Assembly: GCA_963693315.1 (NCBI GenBank)
Contig: OY856188.1
Coordinates: forward strand, 188,074,930 to 188,138,929
Direction: 5' to 3'
Length of the DNA: 64,000 bases
Origin: Diogma glabrata
Taxonomy: Eukaryota; Arthropoda; Insecta; Diptera; Cylindrotomidae
The position numbers were made by a program, and so were the translations under genes. How positions within the stretch are numbered: the stretch's first letter is position 1; each line of letters starts with the position of its first letter. Positions 21,889 to 34,231 of the stretch are shown here, piece after piece. A model generated the notes under the pieces. The model searched no databases. It saw only the letters and a list, made by a program, of their open reading frames with translations, and had not been told where the DNA came from.

Positions 21889-23155
21889 TTTATCACGTTT
21901 CGAGATCATATTTTTCAATAAAAATAAAACTAAATTGCTTCTTTTATACTGTTGCTTAATTCTCTTAGAAACACGTTGCAATTTCCACTAGCATACACAG
22001 AATTTGTACAATTATTTACATAAGAAAAATTGCTTGGACATAAAATGTACCCTTTTTGGAGAATCACCCATAAATATTATCGGGATATAATATTTATTAA
22101 TTCCTGAATAATAAGAAGGTTTTTCACTATACGTAAGTATGAATAATTTATGCCGAAACCGAAGAATAATTCAGACATTATGGAAACCTTTGGTATAAGT
22201 TCTGCCATTCAGTCACATTTGGTGATATTCTTTTTTTCTTATTTTTGCCCAGAAACTGTTCGTATATGTTCATAACTTCTGACTGGCTTTACTTGATCTA
22301 TGAACTAATATTATAAAACTTATTCTTACTTAGTCATATAACGTAAATGCTAAGCATAGTTTAGGATTTGCTCTTCAAAAAAAAATTTCTATGATAATTT
22401 GGGGTAATATATGATTATTTCATTAACTATAGAATATGAATACTAAAATCACAATTTATGAATTTGTTTAATCCAGGAGCCAAATATACCTAATTTTAGA
22501 ATAAGTTAAGATTATAACGAATAATATATGCAAACATTTCTCTCTGTGAAAATGTTTGAATTTTCTTTCCGAAATATAAAAATAAGATTAAAGTTATAGT
22601 ATAACAGACAGGTAATATTTTACAACATTTGCAACCGAAAAATGTATAAGTTTTAAACGATAGCTTTTCGAAGCATAACCTCAAAACGTATCGACAAAAG
22701 AAATAAAATGTTTGGTCTCATTTTAAAACGGTAGACAACCTAAAAGAAGCGGTTTTTACTAAAGGTTCAAAGGTTATAGGATGTACAGGATCAAACACCA
22801 ACCGCCCTAATAAATCACCCGAAAATACATGACCTCGCAATTACTAAATGGACCGTTAAACAAGAAATTGTAATAAAAAAGACTAAAAGTATTAATCTTC
22901 AACTATGCTCCAACGGTTAGTTGTTATTTCAAATTTACATTTAAAGAAATGTTGCTTTTGTTTATACAAAAAAAAATAATCGATAATTAAAATAAACATA
23001 ACAATAATAAGGTGCGCTTCAAAAATAGAATTTCAATAAATCGATGATATTGTCCAATGTTTATTCTCATTTCCATTTAAATATTTACAATCATTTGTAG
23101 AAAAAGCCAATTCTTGATAATGTATTTCTAATATAGTTTTATTTTGAGAAAATTG
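21889..23155. other. AT-rich stretch, nothing recognised
   Basis: Only short motif-less open frames occur here (for example 22496-22684 on the minus strand). I see no gene. Confidence 0.5.
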
Positions 23156-23602
23156 CACTGAAAAAAAAATTGAAGTAATGACAACCTCATCTCGAAGTTG
23201 GCAGTTGATTATTCATGCAAAGGAAAATTATTTGCAAACAATTTCACTGTGATTGGGACAACTACACGATAACATTTTCCTAACAACAGAATGAGGTTTA
23301 TTTAAAATATAAATTGTTATATGCAATTTAACAGTAGTTGAATAAAGATAATAACTATTTACCTGAAAAAAATTTTCTTTGGCCTTATATCATGAATTTT
23401 TCATTTTAAAGTTTAAGTATTTGAGATTAATTGAACTATATTTTATTTTCACATAAATATTTCGTGTGATTGTCTCAACTTCATCGATTTATAATTGTAG
23501 AGTTGTTGAAGCAATTTCGTAGTTTGATTCGCCATATGTGACCGCACGGTGAGGTTGAGACAATTGCATTTCGATTGGAAATAGGACATGTTTTTTTCAG
23601 TG
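23156..23602. mobile_element. Candidate 447-bp MITE with CACTGAAAAAAA ends
   Basis: The left end CACTGAAAAAAAAATTGAAG and the right end (reverse complement CACTGAAAAAAACATGTCC) are inverted. Further in, GACAACCTCATCTCG on the left is echoed by the reverse complement of the TGAGGTTGAGAC segment on the right. TGCA follows or precedes both ends, but offset by two bases, so the target duplication is uncertain. Confidence 0.5.
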
Positions 23603-24480
23603 TGCATTAACATTTTTTTTTTTTTTTTAACTCAATTTCTCAAATTTAAAAGCGATTTAACTCAATATGAGAATTTCAATGTATCAAATGTTTTTAACAT
23701 GCAAATTGCAAATAGTTAATAGATCATTATAAAATAGAAGTAGTTGAGAAGTGAATTTAATTTTAAACTAACTTTTAAAATTACATAAACAATAAACAGT
23801 TCAACTTATGACTTGGTGCATACTGCCATTAATTTTGGCAATTGTCATATTCCTATATAATTTAATTATGATCAATAATCTAATAATTATGAGCAATATA
23901 ATATTAATGTGACGCATGACGGGATTAATTTTTGTTAATTTGTAACTGTATTTTAAATTGTGATCTTTAGTTGTGACAACCCTTCGTACTCCAGTCCCCA
24001 GTCCTTGACAATACCACTGATACATTACTAACCAAGATGCTAGATGTTGGCCATTGAACTATGTTCAGCCAACGGTAGAAATTTTAGTTTTAATTATTGA
24101 ATATTTCTTGATGATAGTTGAGGAAGACAGTGCGTCACATATTCAAGTGGAGAATATAGAAATGTTCATGTTTCATGAACGCTTGTATATAATTCTACAA
24201 TCAAAAATACATATATGAATTCAAAAACTGTGTTTAGTTAATCTTCATTTATGTAAAATAAAATCAATAATGGGTTCTAATCAACAATTTGTCGACAGTT
24301 TTGTTTCTCATACTCAAGTAGCGAATTGAGTGATATATTGTAAACAATTTTGTTAAGTTGATTTGAGAACAATTTTCATGAGTGGAGGCTAAACCAATAT
24401 ATGTAAATATTATGATCAATGCTGTTTAGTTGTTTTATTTATCTATACCATTGTTAGGTTCATATCGTGTTTGAGTTTAA
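23603..24480. other. AT-rich stretch, nothing recognised
   Basis: No coding signal, terminal repeat or RNA gene is seen. Confidence 0.5.
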
Positions 24481-24599
24481 TGGAGTAAAGGGTTTGAATA
24501 GAACTGTGAAAAATAACAAAAGTAGTTTACAGAGTTCAATATTGTAAAAAAATATATTGAAAATTAGATTTAAATAATTAAGTGTATTCTACTGTGAAT

Positions 24600-25450
24600 T
24601 TTTATTGTGAAAATTTTGTGAAATAATTCAGTGCTTTTAAAAATTATTTATGGTGAGTTAAATGTTACATTATTATTTTATTAATATTATTTATTCATTT
24701 TAAAAAAACTCATAACACTGTTTGTCACAAAGTGAAACTTATAACTTTAAGTTTTCTGGCGAGCTACTGAATCAGGCAACAATATTCGGTCCAAGTGCAG
24801 AAGTAGTGAAAGATCCTTAATTTTGCGGATCCGCAATGAAACCACTGATCATCAAATTTGTTCTACATTTGAATTTTTCGTATCGTATCTTCAATTTGTA
24901 ATTAAAACAAAATGAAAACGAATTTTTTTGTTCATTTACATGTGTTTTATTGCAAGCTGCCGAGTAACCATAGTAAGTTTCTATTTGGTTTTCTCTACAA
25001 TAACTATAGCAAATGTTCAAGACGATTGAGAAGCCGAGGAGGAATATTTTAAGGGTGAAAACACCGTCGAGTTCATGATCTTCAGGTAAAAATATTCAAT
25101 TTTAAATAAAAAAATTCAAATACTGACAGTTATATTTTATTATTATACAGACGATACATCAGGGTATACAAGGAAGCAGTACTAATTTAGAGTTGTATAT
25201 TTAAATTTATATTTCTTCGAATAAAATTAAACCAGTAAGTTAAATAAACTGTCTGGAAATTTATTTTGAATTTAAAACTACTATTATTTCTATTATAGGG
25301 TTGACTTAATTTCGAAGATTTGCATTAAAACACGGGTACGCTGCTCATCACAAAGTGGCCAGATTTTTTTTGAAAGCTATAAATTCCATCCTGATTAAAC
25401 ATCAAACAAGGATAGGCTAACAAGATTAAGTTAACAACATTGCGGAGAAC
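24600..25450 (+). ncRNA. Possible spliced non-coding locus
   Basis: Consensus splice sites follow in order on the plus strand: ATG|GTGAGT donor at 24653, CAG|GTAAAA donor at 25086 with ACAG acceptor ending 25150, and CCA|GTAAGT donor at 25235 with TATAG acceptor ending 25298. The two complete introns would be 65 and 64 bp, a usual size for compact insect introns. The sequences between them have stops in all frames, so a coding gene is unlikely. The acceptor for the first donor is not identified. This rests on splice-site pattern only. Confidence 0.3.
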
Positions 25451-27310
25451 GCAAAAGGGAAAATTGTTTGCAAAACTTCCTTTTTTATAATAATAAAAGA
25501 AATGATAATTAATACATATAATAAATATTTAGGCAAAAGTAATAATTATTACCAAAAAAATTTTCTAATATAAAATTTAATATATTTTTTTTTTGAGGTA
25601 ATTTTTTTAAAATTTAACATTTATGTTAAATCTAATAAAAGAGAATCAACAATTTTATTTAAAATTTATTTTAAAATTAGGCCAAATATGACAACTATTT
25701 TAATGAATAATTATATTATTATTATTTATTATGTATTATTATTTTGTTACGATTAATTTATTCATACAAATTGATGTACTTTTAACTTAAACAATAACAA
25801 TAATACTAACTTTTAACCAATTTTTAACACATATTGAAGAAATATTTTCTTTATTTCCAGAATTCTTTTTTTAGTATTATAAATAAATTTTTCAAAAATT
25901 TATAATGTCGTCTATGATTTTCACTTATTTTCAGAATGGTTGTTTAAGAAATTTAAATATTATTCTTAATAAAATAATTTGGAAGCGTTTTTAACATGCA
26001 TTGCTAGTCTCATAGATTTCCAGTGTGCTACAAAACGATTGCTTTTATTCTCAAATCCAGAAATTACATCCACTAGTTTGTCTCAGATTATGAATAATTG
26101 TACTTGGCTCAAATTTATTTTATAAAGATTTTGAGCATATTATTCTATCAACAACTCAAATGTTAATCACTACTTTCTTAATTATACTAAAATAATGCTC
26201 AGCTTTAGAAAGAAAAAAAATTACGTTTTGTAATAAATGTATTCTTATATTTAGAATGTTTTTTAATATCATGCTTAAAAAAAAAAGTAGATATATTCAC
26301 AAATCTAATCTAAATTTAAAAAGGTTAACAATTTCATCAATGATAAATTTATAGGATACTCGAATCGAGAAACTATATTACCTTGATTTATATTTTAAAT
26401 TCATAATATTAGAATTTCAAAAATTAACAAATTGTCGGTCCCTTCATAACTATTTAATTAATTACATTTACATTGATATTCCACATTCATGATATGGATT
26501 TCCATATATTTTAAATAAATCAGCACTTGAATTTCGCTATTTTGAATTGCAATAAACGATAAAATTCGTATCAAATACGTTCAAAGCCAAGCCATAGCGT
26601 AGTCGGAAACTGTGTAATGGATAAATCCTTTTTTTTGTATAAATATGAATTACAGCAACTGTATTTGGCCATATAACGATTTGAAGGTTAAAGAGAACAA
26701 AAACTCTAGTACAAAGAATGCTGGTTAAAACAAAACATATGTTTAACGTATTAGTTAAATTAGAAGTCAATTCAACAACCATCACCTTCTATAAATCCTA
26801 TTCCAACATACAATTTCCATTCGTCAATTTTATTTTATTTTTTTCAAAAAAAATTTCCGCTTACTCATAAATTAAGAATAACAGTCATGCCACTCGTATA
26901 ACTACCTCTTTTTATACGCGATATTGTCAAGGCTCTTTCGCAATTTAAATCACAGTTTGAGCCATTAATATTATAAAAAGAAACTCAACGTTTTGTTTAA
27001 AGAACGTATTTAAATCTACTCAAAATTCCATAACTAGTAACATTGCTTACCGTTTCTAGATGAATTATCAATTAGGGCCGAATAGTCTTGTAATTTATTT
27101 ATGCAATTTCACTGATTTTAATTATATTTTAATTATATTAGCAATTTCACTGATTTACCATTAATCAACACCAACTGTTCACTTTCACAATTCAAGAAAA
27201 ACTGACTTCCAAACTCAAGTCAACCTATTAAAATTGATTTTTAACGGCAAAGAGAAAAAAAACAAAAAATCCAGTCGGGGTCATAAAACAATTAACATAG
27301 GGTGGATCAT
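25451..27310. other. AT-rich stretch, nothing recognised
   Basis: No gene is supported; the open frame at 26537-26785 (minus) has no motif. Confidence 0.5.
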
Positions 27311-27560
27311 TCGTACTACCACTAATGATAGTACAGTGGAGCCACGAGATGCTCGCAACCCAAAATTTGGAAGAAAATCTCATCGTATTATTATTTCTTT
27401 TTATATTTAAAATCGATTTCATTACACACGGTAGATACGTTCCTGATAAAAACGTGTTAATCGAAAATATAAATTTTGTATGGAAAACCGTGTTAAACGA
27501 AAAACGTGGGTTTTTGGTCAATTCTTGGGGGACAAACAGATTCGGTAAAACATAAAAGTA
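27311..27560. repeat. Possible TE end with CGTGTTAAACGA words
   Basis: A TACAGTGGAGCCACGAGATG start is followed by AAACGTGTTAATCGAAAA and ACCGTGTTAAACGAAAAACG. A related AAACGTGTTAAATGAGTGCC occurs at about 29050, next to the Tc1-like gene end. The words suggest a pogo/Tc1-type terminal region but no matched pair was found. Confidence 0.3.
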
Positions 27561-28032
27561 CCAGTTTAATCACATAAGATATCGACATAACAGTTAAATT
27601 GATTTTCAAAAAGAAACATGTAACATAACCAATGAGAAATTCACAGAAAAATAAAAGTAATTATGCGTTGACCTAAATCAAACCTAACTTACCTTGATTC
27701 AGTTCGGTGCGACTTGGAAGTTAAATCTGTAATTAATAACTGTGCTATATGTTTAGCTAAATCTTGCAAACATCTTCATATGGACTTAAAAATTCGTTGA
27801 CAGTTCGCAAAAATCGGAGAGCTAGATCAATATTCGGATCATGTTGTTGAAAGTAGTTGCATTATTTATTATCTTCTGGTATAATGGTTGCAATAAAGAA
27901 GTTTTAATTTTGGGTAGATATACAATTATCCATTTGTAAGCTGTAAATAAATGGAAAGATTTGTTTATTTCTTTTTACCTAGACGCTTTGCCACCTAAGC
28001 CTAATCACTCTTTAGTATTGAAAACCCGATCA

Positions 28033-28140
28033 GCAGCCAAATTCTGTAATTGTGAAGCGGTGAAGTGCTAAGTTTTTGAACGAACAGAAACGATGGAATT
28101 TTTAATGCTTCACCGCTTCACAGTTACAGAATTTGGCTGC
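28033..28140. repeat. 108-bp hairpin element with ~38-bp arms
   Basis: GCAGCCAAATTCTGTAATTG plus the following GTGAAGCGGTGAAG pair with the reverse complement of the right arm almost perfectly (about two mismatches). The loop is about 30 bases. It has the form of a very short MITE or a transcribed hairpin. No target duplication is evident. Confidence 0.75.
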
Positions 28141-29035
28141 AGGACAGTAAGATGTACCGGAATTAACTTCATTCAATATTAGTGGGTACATACTGTTGTG
28201 CTTTATCTAAATCAGTATATGCGCTTTTTAATTTTAAATTTTTGCAAAAAATGCCCGTGTTTAAATATTTCGAACCACACATGACTTGCAATAAAACTTA
28301 AAAGGCATTTTATTTGAGTAGATGGAGTAGATTTAAGTAGATGGCAACTGTTTAAGTAGATGGCAACTGTTTCACATTCCAAAAATTTTAAAGTCTTACT
28401 AGTTATGATATTGGTACCAATTGGAATACGTCTTTGATATTGGTCTTAAAGCCATATCATTAATTTATTTTCTATTGTTTTTATTTTTTTTTAAATAGGA
28501 AGTAGGAATTACAATATGTATCAAAACAACAAATAAAAACTTTTAACATCACGGTCACCGCAACAACATGCGTTAAACGATGTTGATGGAAGCTAATTTT
28601 TATTGTGTTCTTTAAATTTTTTGAATTGATAACTAAACAATAAATCCAATCATTTAATAAAATATGACAGACCCCAATATTTCATTACATATAGGATAGA
28701 ATAAGATCTCACTGCTATTGCCAGTGTTGTATAATATCTCACGTTAACTCGTATGTCAACAGATAGAATTATTTACTTACAAATTGACTATGACCATTGA
28801 TACACCTACGCATTTTGTATCTAGCTAATCTTTTGTACCTGCTTAAAATCAACTGATTTACATAGACAATCTCTTACATCCCATTTCTGATTTACATCAA
28901 CATGTATTTACAAAATCTTAATAAGTGGTATGGTATACCAGAAGGTTTAATTAAAAGAAAGTAGATATAAGTGCTTGTAATACCAAAATTTGTCTTTTTT
29001 TGCCTTTTGTTTGGAAATTTTGATTTCAAAAACCT
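28141..29035. other. AT-rich stretch, nothing recognised
   Basis: No gene or repeat structure is supported here. Confidence 0.5.
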
Positions 29036-29123
29036 TGTAAAGTCGAAAACGTGTTAAATGAGTGCCGTGTAAAGCGGGGGATAGGTGTACACTAAACAGT
29101 ATCACCCAAACAGATACAGAACA

Positions 29124-29235
29124 TTAATTTATTGGTTGTACAACTACGGCCGATGGCAGCTTCATAGACATATCCACGTAATAATTTTTGTAATCGGCAG
29201 AGGTAATAGATGCCACAGATGTTTCAATCATACTT
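29124..29235 (-). pseudogene. C-terminal end of a Tc1-like transposase, cut off by the Gypsy insertion
   Basis: The minus strand is open from the Gypsy target duplication (29232-29235) to a TAA at 29124-29126. It encodes about 36 residues beginning SMIETSVASI and ending VVVQPIN. The frame is the direct continuation of the Tc1-like transposase that starts on the far side of the Gypsy element, at 43218. The split is exactly at the ACTT duplication. Confidence 0.8.
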
Positions 29236-29742
29236 TGTAATGAAATCGACTGTGTGTTGAGAATTTGTATTAAAACTATTTAAAACCTATAATGAAATTT
29301 GCACTTATTGAATGCACTTATTTATGTGTTTGTTTCGACAAAAAATATTATAAACAAACAGTCCAAAGTATTTTCGAATTTAAAACTTTCCGAAAATCAA
29401 AATTTAAAACCGCTGCAAATAAAATTTGTGATTCGTCATGAAAGCATAACAAATGTCATGAAATCTTAACAAATGCAAAATTGTTATTGTCATGATGATA
29501 AATGTCATCATAACAAATGCAAAAATATTGCAAGTTGCAAGTTCTTTTAAGTTGATTTTTTTTTCTTAAAGTTCTCTATGTGGAATATATGCTAAAAAAA
29601 TGGTTTGTATTATTAATTACAATCAGTTTTATAACCTTTCATTTATATTAGAGTTTTTATTGTAGATCATAAATGGTTTTTTTTGAAGTTTAGGACAGGA
29701 AAATAATTCTAACCTAAAAAAACGAAGAGTTTGAATAGTTAT

Positions 29743-30541
29743 AAGATTGGTGGTGGATTATTAGGACATTCATTAGACGTTCGTTCGGGTGGCGAAGCAC
29801 CGAATAGTATTGTTTCTGGTTCTGATAAAACCGCTGAAAGTTGGAATAAGTTTGAGTAAGGAAAATCTATGTTCGGTTGCACCGTCATAGTTGAGAATAA
29901 ATCATTAACTAAGTAATATTTTTATTTTTAGAAATACATTCGTAGAAGGCCTTACGCTAGTTGGTCGTTCCAATTTTATTTCATGCGTTGTTCTTCGCTT
30001 CCTTGAAGAAGGACATGCAGTTTGTACCGACTCCAAATATTTGATAGGTATATATATACTGGGATGCATGACGCCGTTTTTTCTTTGAAATGACAGGACA
30101 TACTGATTGTGTTCGGGGTATGGTTGGACTTCAAATTGATGGATTGTTGAGTTGCAGTAATGATGCTGTAATCAAGCTAGGGAACGAAGAAGTAGAAGTC
30201 GTTCGTGATTGTCATGGGCATAGCAATTATATTTATAGTATATCGTTACACAAAGATGTTGACAATTTTGTAACTGGAAGTGACGAGTCAACAGGAAGTG
30301 ACGAGTCATTCGTTAATGGAGTATAAAAAGCGGGGCTCTGGGTGACAGTTTAACCTTACCAGCACAATCGGGGCGGACAGTCGCAATACTAAATAATGGC
30401 GATATTGCAACAGGTCTAAGTGATGCTGTTAGGTGAGTAGTTTTTGCTGTAAACTAACGAATTGCTGAAACTGAAATTCAAAATGCATTCACCAAAGTTG
30501 CAGAACCTAGAGAATTAGAACAAGCAGAAAGTTGGGAGGTA
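29743..30541 (+). pseudogene. PLAA-like WD40 gene fragment inside the 5' LTR
   Basis: The first piece (29743-29855) reads LLGHSLDVRS...IVSGSDKTAESWNKF. A 76-bp GT-AG intron (29856-29931) follows, and the frame continues in phase as NTFVEGLTLVGRSNFISCVV. After a break, 30090-30320 reads MTGHTDCVRGMVGLQIDGLL, SCSNDAVIKL, GHSNYIYSISLHKDVDNFVT. A further frame near 30340-30432 gives SLTLPAQS...AILNNGDIATGLSDAVR, then RIAETEIQNAF. This order follows the N-terminal beta-propeller of phospholipase A2-activating protein (PLAA/Ufd3/Doa1), a ubiquitin-binding Cdc48 cofactor, with the middle WD repeats missing. Stops, lost W residues and a duplicated GSDEST show it is a pseudogene. The retained intron means genomic DNA or unspliced RNA was captured. 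Confidence 0.8.
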
Positions 30542-31707
30542 GGAAAGTTTTTTTTTCTTGTTTATCTATTTGTTCAAAAAATTTTTTGTTGATCCAGGGG
30601 TGCGTTCTTTTTTATATTTTTGTTGTTTGAGTCGTTCATGGTCATTTTGTGGTTGGGTTGGGGTACCTGGTTATTCGATGTCGAAAAATGTTTTTTTTCG
30701 TGGAGGGGAAGACAAGGTGATTGATCGGGGAAGTTTGTTTGAGTTTTTTTTGAGTTTTTTCTTTCTTCTGGAATTGATGCTCAAGCCGAGCAGATCGTTC
30801 GTAGACGTTGAATTTTAATGAATTAAACCAAAAATAAAATGAAATGAATTGTTTTTTTTTTGAAAAAAGTTTTTTTGTGATACATTGGGCAAACATGTGG
30901 TTTTCCTATTTTTTTATTTTTTTTGAACAGAAATTAAAGTTTAAGTTCGGTATAATCATTTAGTTAATAATTAAAAGAAAAAAAAAACAAAAAGAAATAA
31001 TCTAATTCAATATAAATGAATATTTTTTTTATTGGTACATAAATTAAGTTTAAAGGTAATGTGAATAGACATAGTGAAACTTATATAAATTATTAATTAC
31101 TAAGAAACTGAATGTACGCTCATAGTGCTACGTCGCTATCAAATTAAATTTAGATTGATTTATTATTTTAAATAAACAAAACTTGAGTGGACATTAGTAA
31201 AGTTATTTTAAAAACATAAAATTTTGGTTCCTGCCCTAATTGAAAAGAGGTGGTTTTTTTGATATAGTTTTATCCTAACTGTATTCTTGATGATTGAAAT
31301 AGTGCTAGCAATAAAAAAAAAAAAAAACCACAATATGGAAAGTGAAGGATTGATTGATTTATTGATTTACTGATTGATAGCACCTCTATTGATTTATGGA
31401 ATACTGAGGTCTTGTCTGGGGACCTAGTCAGAATTTACTGTGTTTGAATAAAGGATCTTGGCCTAAACATTTTTTATTTTGTCGGGGGATGTATTGGAAG
31501 CAAAATCCTCGAGTAATTCGTTAAGTTAGCTATATTTCGGATGCCGCTGATGGAAGAATAGTAAGAAGGAACTAATTTAACTAATGCAGAAGGTGTTACT
31601 ATCAACAATTGTCAACCGGCTGGGTTCGTACCATCGTGATCTCGGGTATTAAAAATTTGTTTTTTGTTAAGTAATTTTACCTTGATTTGAGATTATATGT
31701 TCACTTA

Positions 31708-31775
31708 TATATATATATGTGTGGATGTATATATGTATATATATATATAGTGTTATATGTATGTATATATATATC
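31708..31775. repeat. TA-rich microsatellite in the 5' LTR
   Basis: Runs of (TA)n interrupted by GTGTGGATG and GTGTTATATG; the copy in the 3' LTR (~42612-42692) is about 10-12 bases longer, which accounts for most of the LTR length difference. Confidence 0.85.
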
Positions 31776-32298
31776 TGCCAGTTTAATTTTATATTTTTTT
31801 TAGTAATTATCCGCTCGTAATGCCTTAAAAACAAAATTTTTTTGGAGTTCTGCAGATGCTTCTAGAACCATCGCTTCGAAGGGATTCGCACGGTTAAGGA
31901 TGTGGCAGTTATTTTGTGATATTGCCGTGAACCAATCTCAACACGCACACTACTGTAAACCATTTTTGGTTGTGGTCCCCGGATGACCACGATAGCTTTC
32001 TCATGGTGACCAGGAGGATACGGTGAGTACCATGACTCGAAATCCAATGTTATTTTATTTAGTACCAACAACCTAGTCGTAATGATGCCCCTTCAATTCT
32101 CATATTCATTCCTGCGATAATTATGTTGTAGCTGCAGTCGCCATACTAAACGAACTCCACCCAACCGATCAGAGCATAGACCAATACTTTGCGCAGGATA
32201 TGGCACTACATGTTTATGTATATAATTCTCTTTTCCATCTAAGCTTGAGCTCCGACAATACATCGAAGCTTAGCTTAACCAACTGCAACCGCTACAGC

Positions 32299-32316
32299 TG
32301 GCGCCCAACGTGGGGC
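32299..32316 (+). promoter_or_regulatory. Primer binding site, tRNA-Lys(CUU) type
   Basis: TGGCGCCCAACGTGGGGC begins two bases after the 5' LTR. Its reverse complement GCCCCACGTTGGGCG plus CCA is the 3' end of animal cytoplasmic tRNA-Lys(CUU). This primes minus-strand DNA synthesis. Confidence 0.85.
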
Positions 32317-34231
32317 TTTCTTTTAACGGCTAGAGAATTTGAAGATCAGGAAACATGCTTTGGGAAAGCATGCTGAGATTTTCCTGAACTTCTAAAATAT
32401 ATTTTTATATTTGGATTTTTAGTTTTTTTGTTCACATTTCAGATTATACCAGTCTGCAGGGAAGGTAGACGTTCCACTTCTGCCTACGGGATTTTGCGCT
32501 CCCGCTAGCCCGAGCTAAAGGAAGCACTTATCCCGGAGTTTTGGCTTATTCAAAAATTCTGGAATGACTGTTTCAGAGGGTGAGGCTTTGGTTCTATATC
32601 ATTGTAAAAATGATTAGCTGTTCCGTGTCTGCGTCTTGACTGAGAAAGGTAGCGTCGGGCCTCGATTCGATCGGAATTCGAATCTAGGTTTTAATAATGA
32701 TCCTACGTTTGCTCAGTAACCTTCGGGGAGGCGTTGGAAGGGGAACGTCTGGTCGGATGTTATGGTTCAGGCCTCGTCCTCTACCTTCGTCCTTGTTTAT
32801 TTTATTAAATTAGAAACTCTTTGAACTTGGCGAGGGTGCCAGGGGTGATGAGGAGTCTGGGAGTTGACTATCCTTGATTGTCGGTTTTACCAACAATAGC
32901 GAGCACTCCCATATTCTTCTTCATGCCTGGAATTCTTGGTTGGTTTGCGGAGAATTTTAGAGCAGTTTTATTTACCATTAAACTCTGTACACTTTGGGAG
33001 GACTTTGTGTGCTATCGGTATGCTTAGGACACGATGGTGGAAATGCTGAAGTTTGGTTTTCAGAGCCATATTCAGACCACATCTGGCCTCTGATCAGACA
33101 GGGTAGCTTGCTGAGTCATCCTCTTTAAATTTTTTCTTCCGATTTTATTAGATTACCGATGAGAAATGGTACTTGCTGGCTTCACCTTGTCACCAGTTAG
33201 GGAAAGTTTTAAATTATATTATACGTGTTGTAGACCCGTAATTCTACTTTTATTAATTGAATCTTCCTAATATTTGTTTGTAATTTTAGATGATTTGGAG
33301 ATGTTTCAATAACACAATAAACGGCTTAATTTGCCTGAACCAGGAAATCTACGACTCTCTTCGAAACTTCTTTCTTTGGAAAGAAATTTCGAACAGACTC
33401 TGACGTTATTAATTCTATTTTTAGGTCTCTGGAAGCATACTGTAGGACTCCGATTATTAGCATCAAGATAAAAGAAAAAGTTTTTTTGTTATCGCTCAGT
33501 ATAAATATTCAAATTAATTAGTATATAGAAGTTAAGATCAATGAAATTCTAGGCACTAAGTAAGGTATTTACAAATTCATATATATTTATGTTTTCAACA
33601 AAAAAAAAATTTTTGTTTTAAGAAGAATTAGAAGAAAGAAATCTAATCGTTGAATTAATTTAATTATTATCCAATTTTATTTAATTATTATTGATTATTA
33701 TTCTAATTTAATTATTATTGATTATTATTCCAATTTAATTATTATTGATTATTATTCCAATTTAATTATTTTTGTTTCCAATTTAATTATTATTAAAAAA
33801 AATTGAGAACATTGAAATCAAAGTAGTCTTATAGAAGGAGATTTACATAATTTATAGAAATAGCAATAGAAACGAAAAAGAAAGAAAACCACAAGTTATT
33901 AGCTATCAAGATTCCCTGATTGTTTGAATTTTGCTTTAGTTGTTTAAATTTTGTTTGCTTTGTTTTGTATTTGAAAAGCAAATTTTTCTGTTCAATTTAT
34001 TTGTTTTGGTAATTTACATAAAGTTCAATCTCTCGGGTAAACAATAGAATTTTCTTGTCAACCTCCGTTTGCTAGAATAATCGATTTGACCATACATTTT
34101 CTTTTAATTATTTTTCATTTGCTCATTGAACTCGGTTTTTATCAGGACCTGGGTGCAGTGCGATCGCTGCTGGTAGTATTGGAAGTTTGTTTTCTTAAAT
34201 TATTTTCTCGTTTGTTAAGAAGATTAACGTC
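32317..34231 (+). other. Untranslated leader of the Gypsy element
   Basis: About 1.9 kb lie between the primer site and the gag start with no long open frame. It includes an AT-rich tandem repeat (33662-33798). Packaging and translation signals would be expected here, but none can be recognised by eye. Confidence 0.7.
33662..33798. repeat. ~28-bp AT tandem repeat in the leader
   Basis: The unit TTAATTATTATTGATTATTA followed by TTCCAATT repeats three to four times with single-base differences. Confidence 0.8.

Larger units (their letters stand above)
29236..32296 (+). repeat. 5' LTR, 3,061 bp
   Basis: It starts TGTAATGAAATCGACTG, ends GCAACCGCTACA and matches 40140-43213 over its whole length. 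By eye I noted three substitutions (around 30059, 30378 and 32086) plus length changes in a poly-A run (~31311) and TA microsatellites (31710-31775). It carries the PLAA-like gene fragment in its first half. I could not place the U3/R/U5 borders. Confidence 0.95.

Noticed and set aside
27311..29095. A single pogo-like element between the CGTGTTAAA words at 27.4 and 29.05 kb
   Set aside because: The presumed ends do not match as inverted repeats and no transposase lies between them.
30642..30896. Minus-strand open frame inside the LTR (and its copy at 41546-41800)
   Set aside because: It translates T- and A-rich tracts without any motif and overlaps opposite-strand open sequence. I see no support for a gene.
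31862..32071. Minus-strand open frame of 69 codons in the LTR end (copy at 42779-42988)
   Set aside because: It is short, has no recognised motif and lies where LTR regulatory sequence is expected.
29236..32296. The 3-kb direct repeat as a plain segmental duplication of a host PLAA gene
   Set aside because: TG...CA ends, the ACTT duplications, a tRNA-Lys primer site two bases after the first copy and a Gypsy gag-pol between the copies show that the repeats are LTRs.
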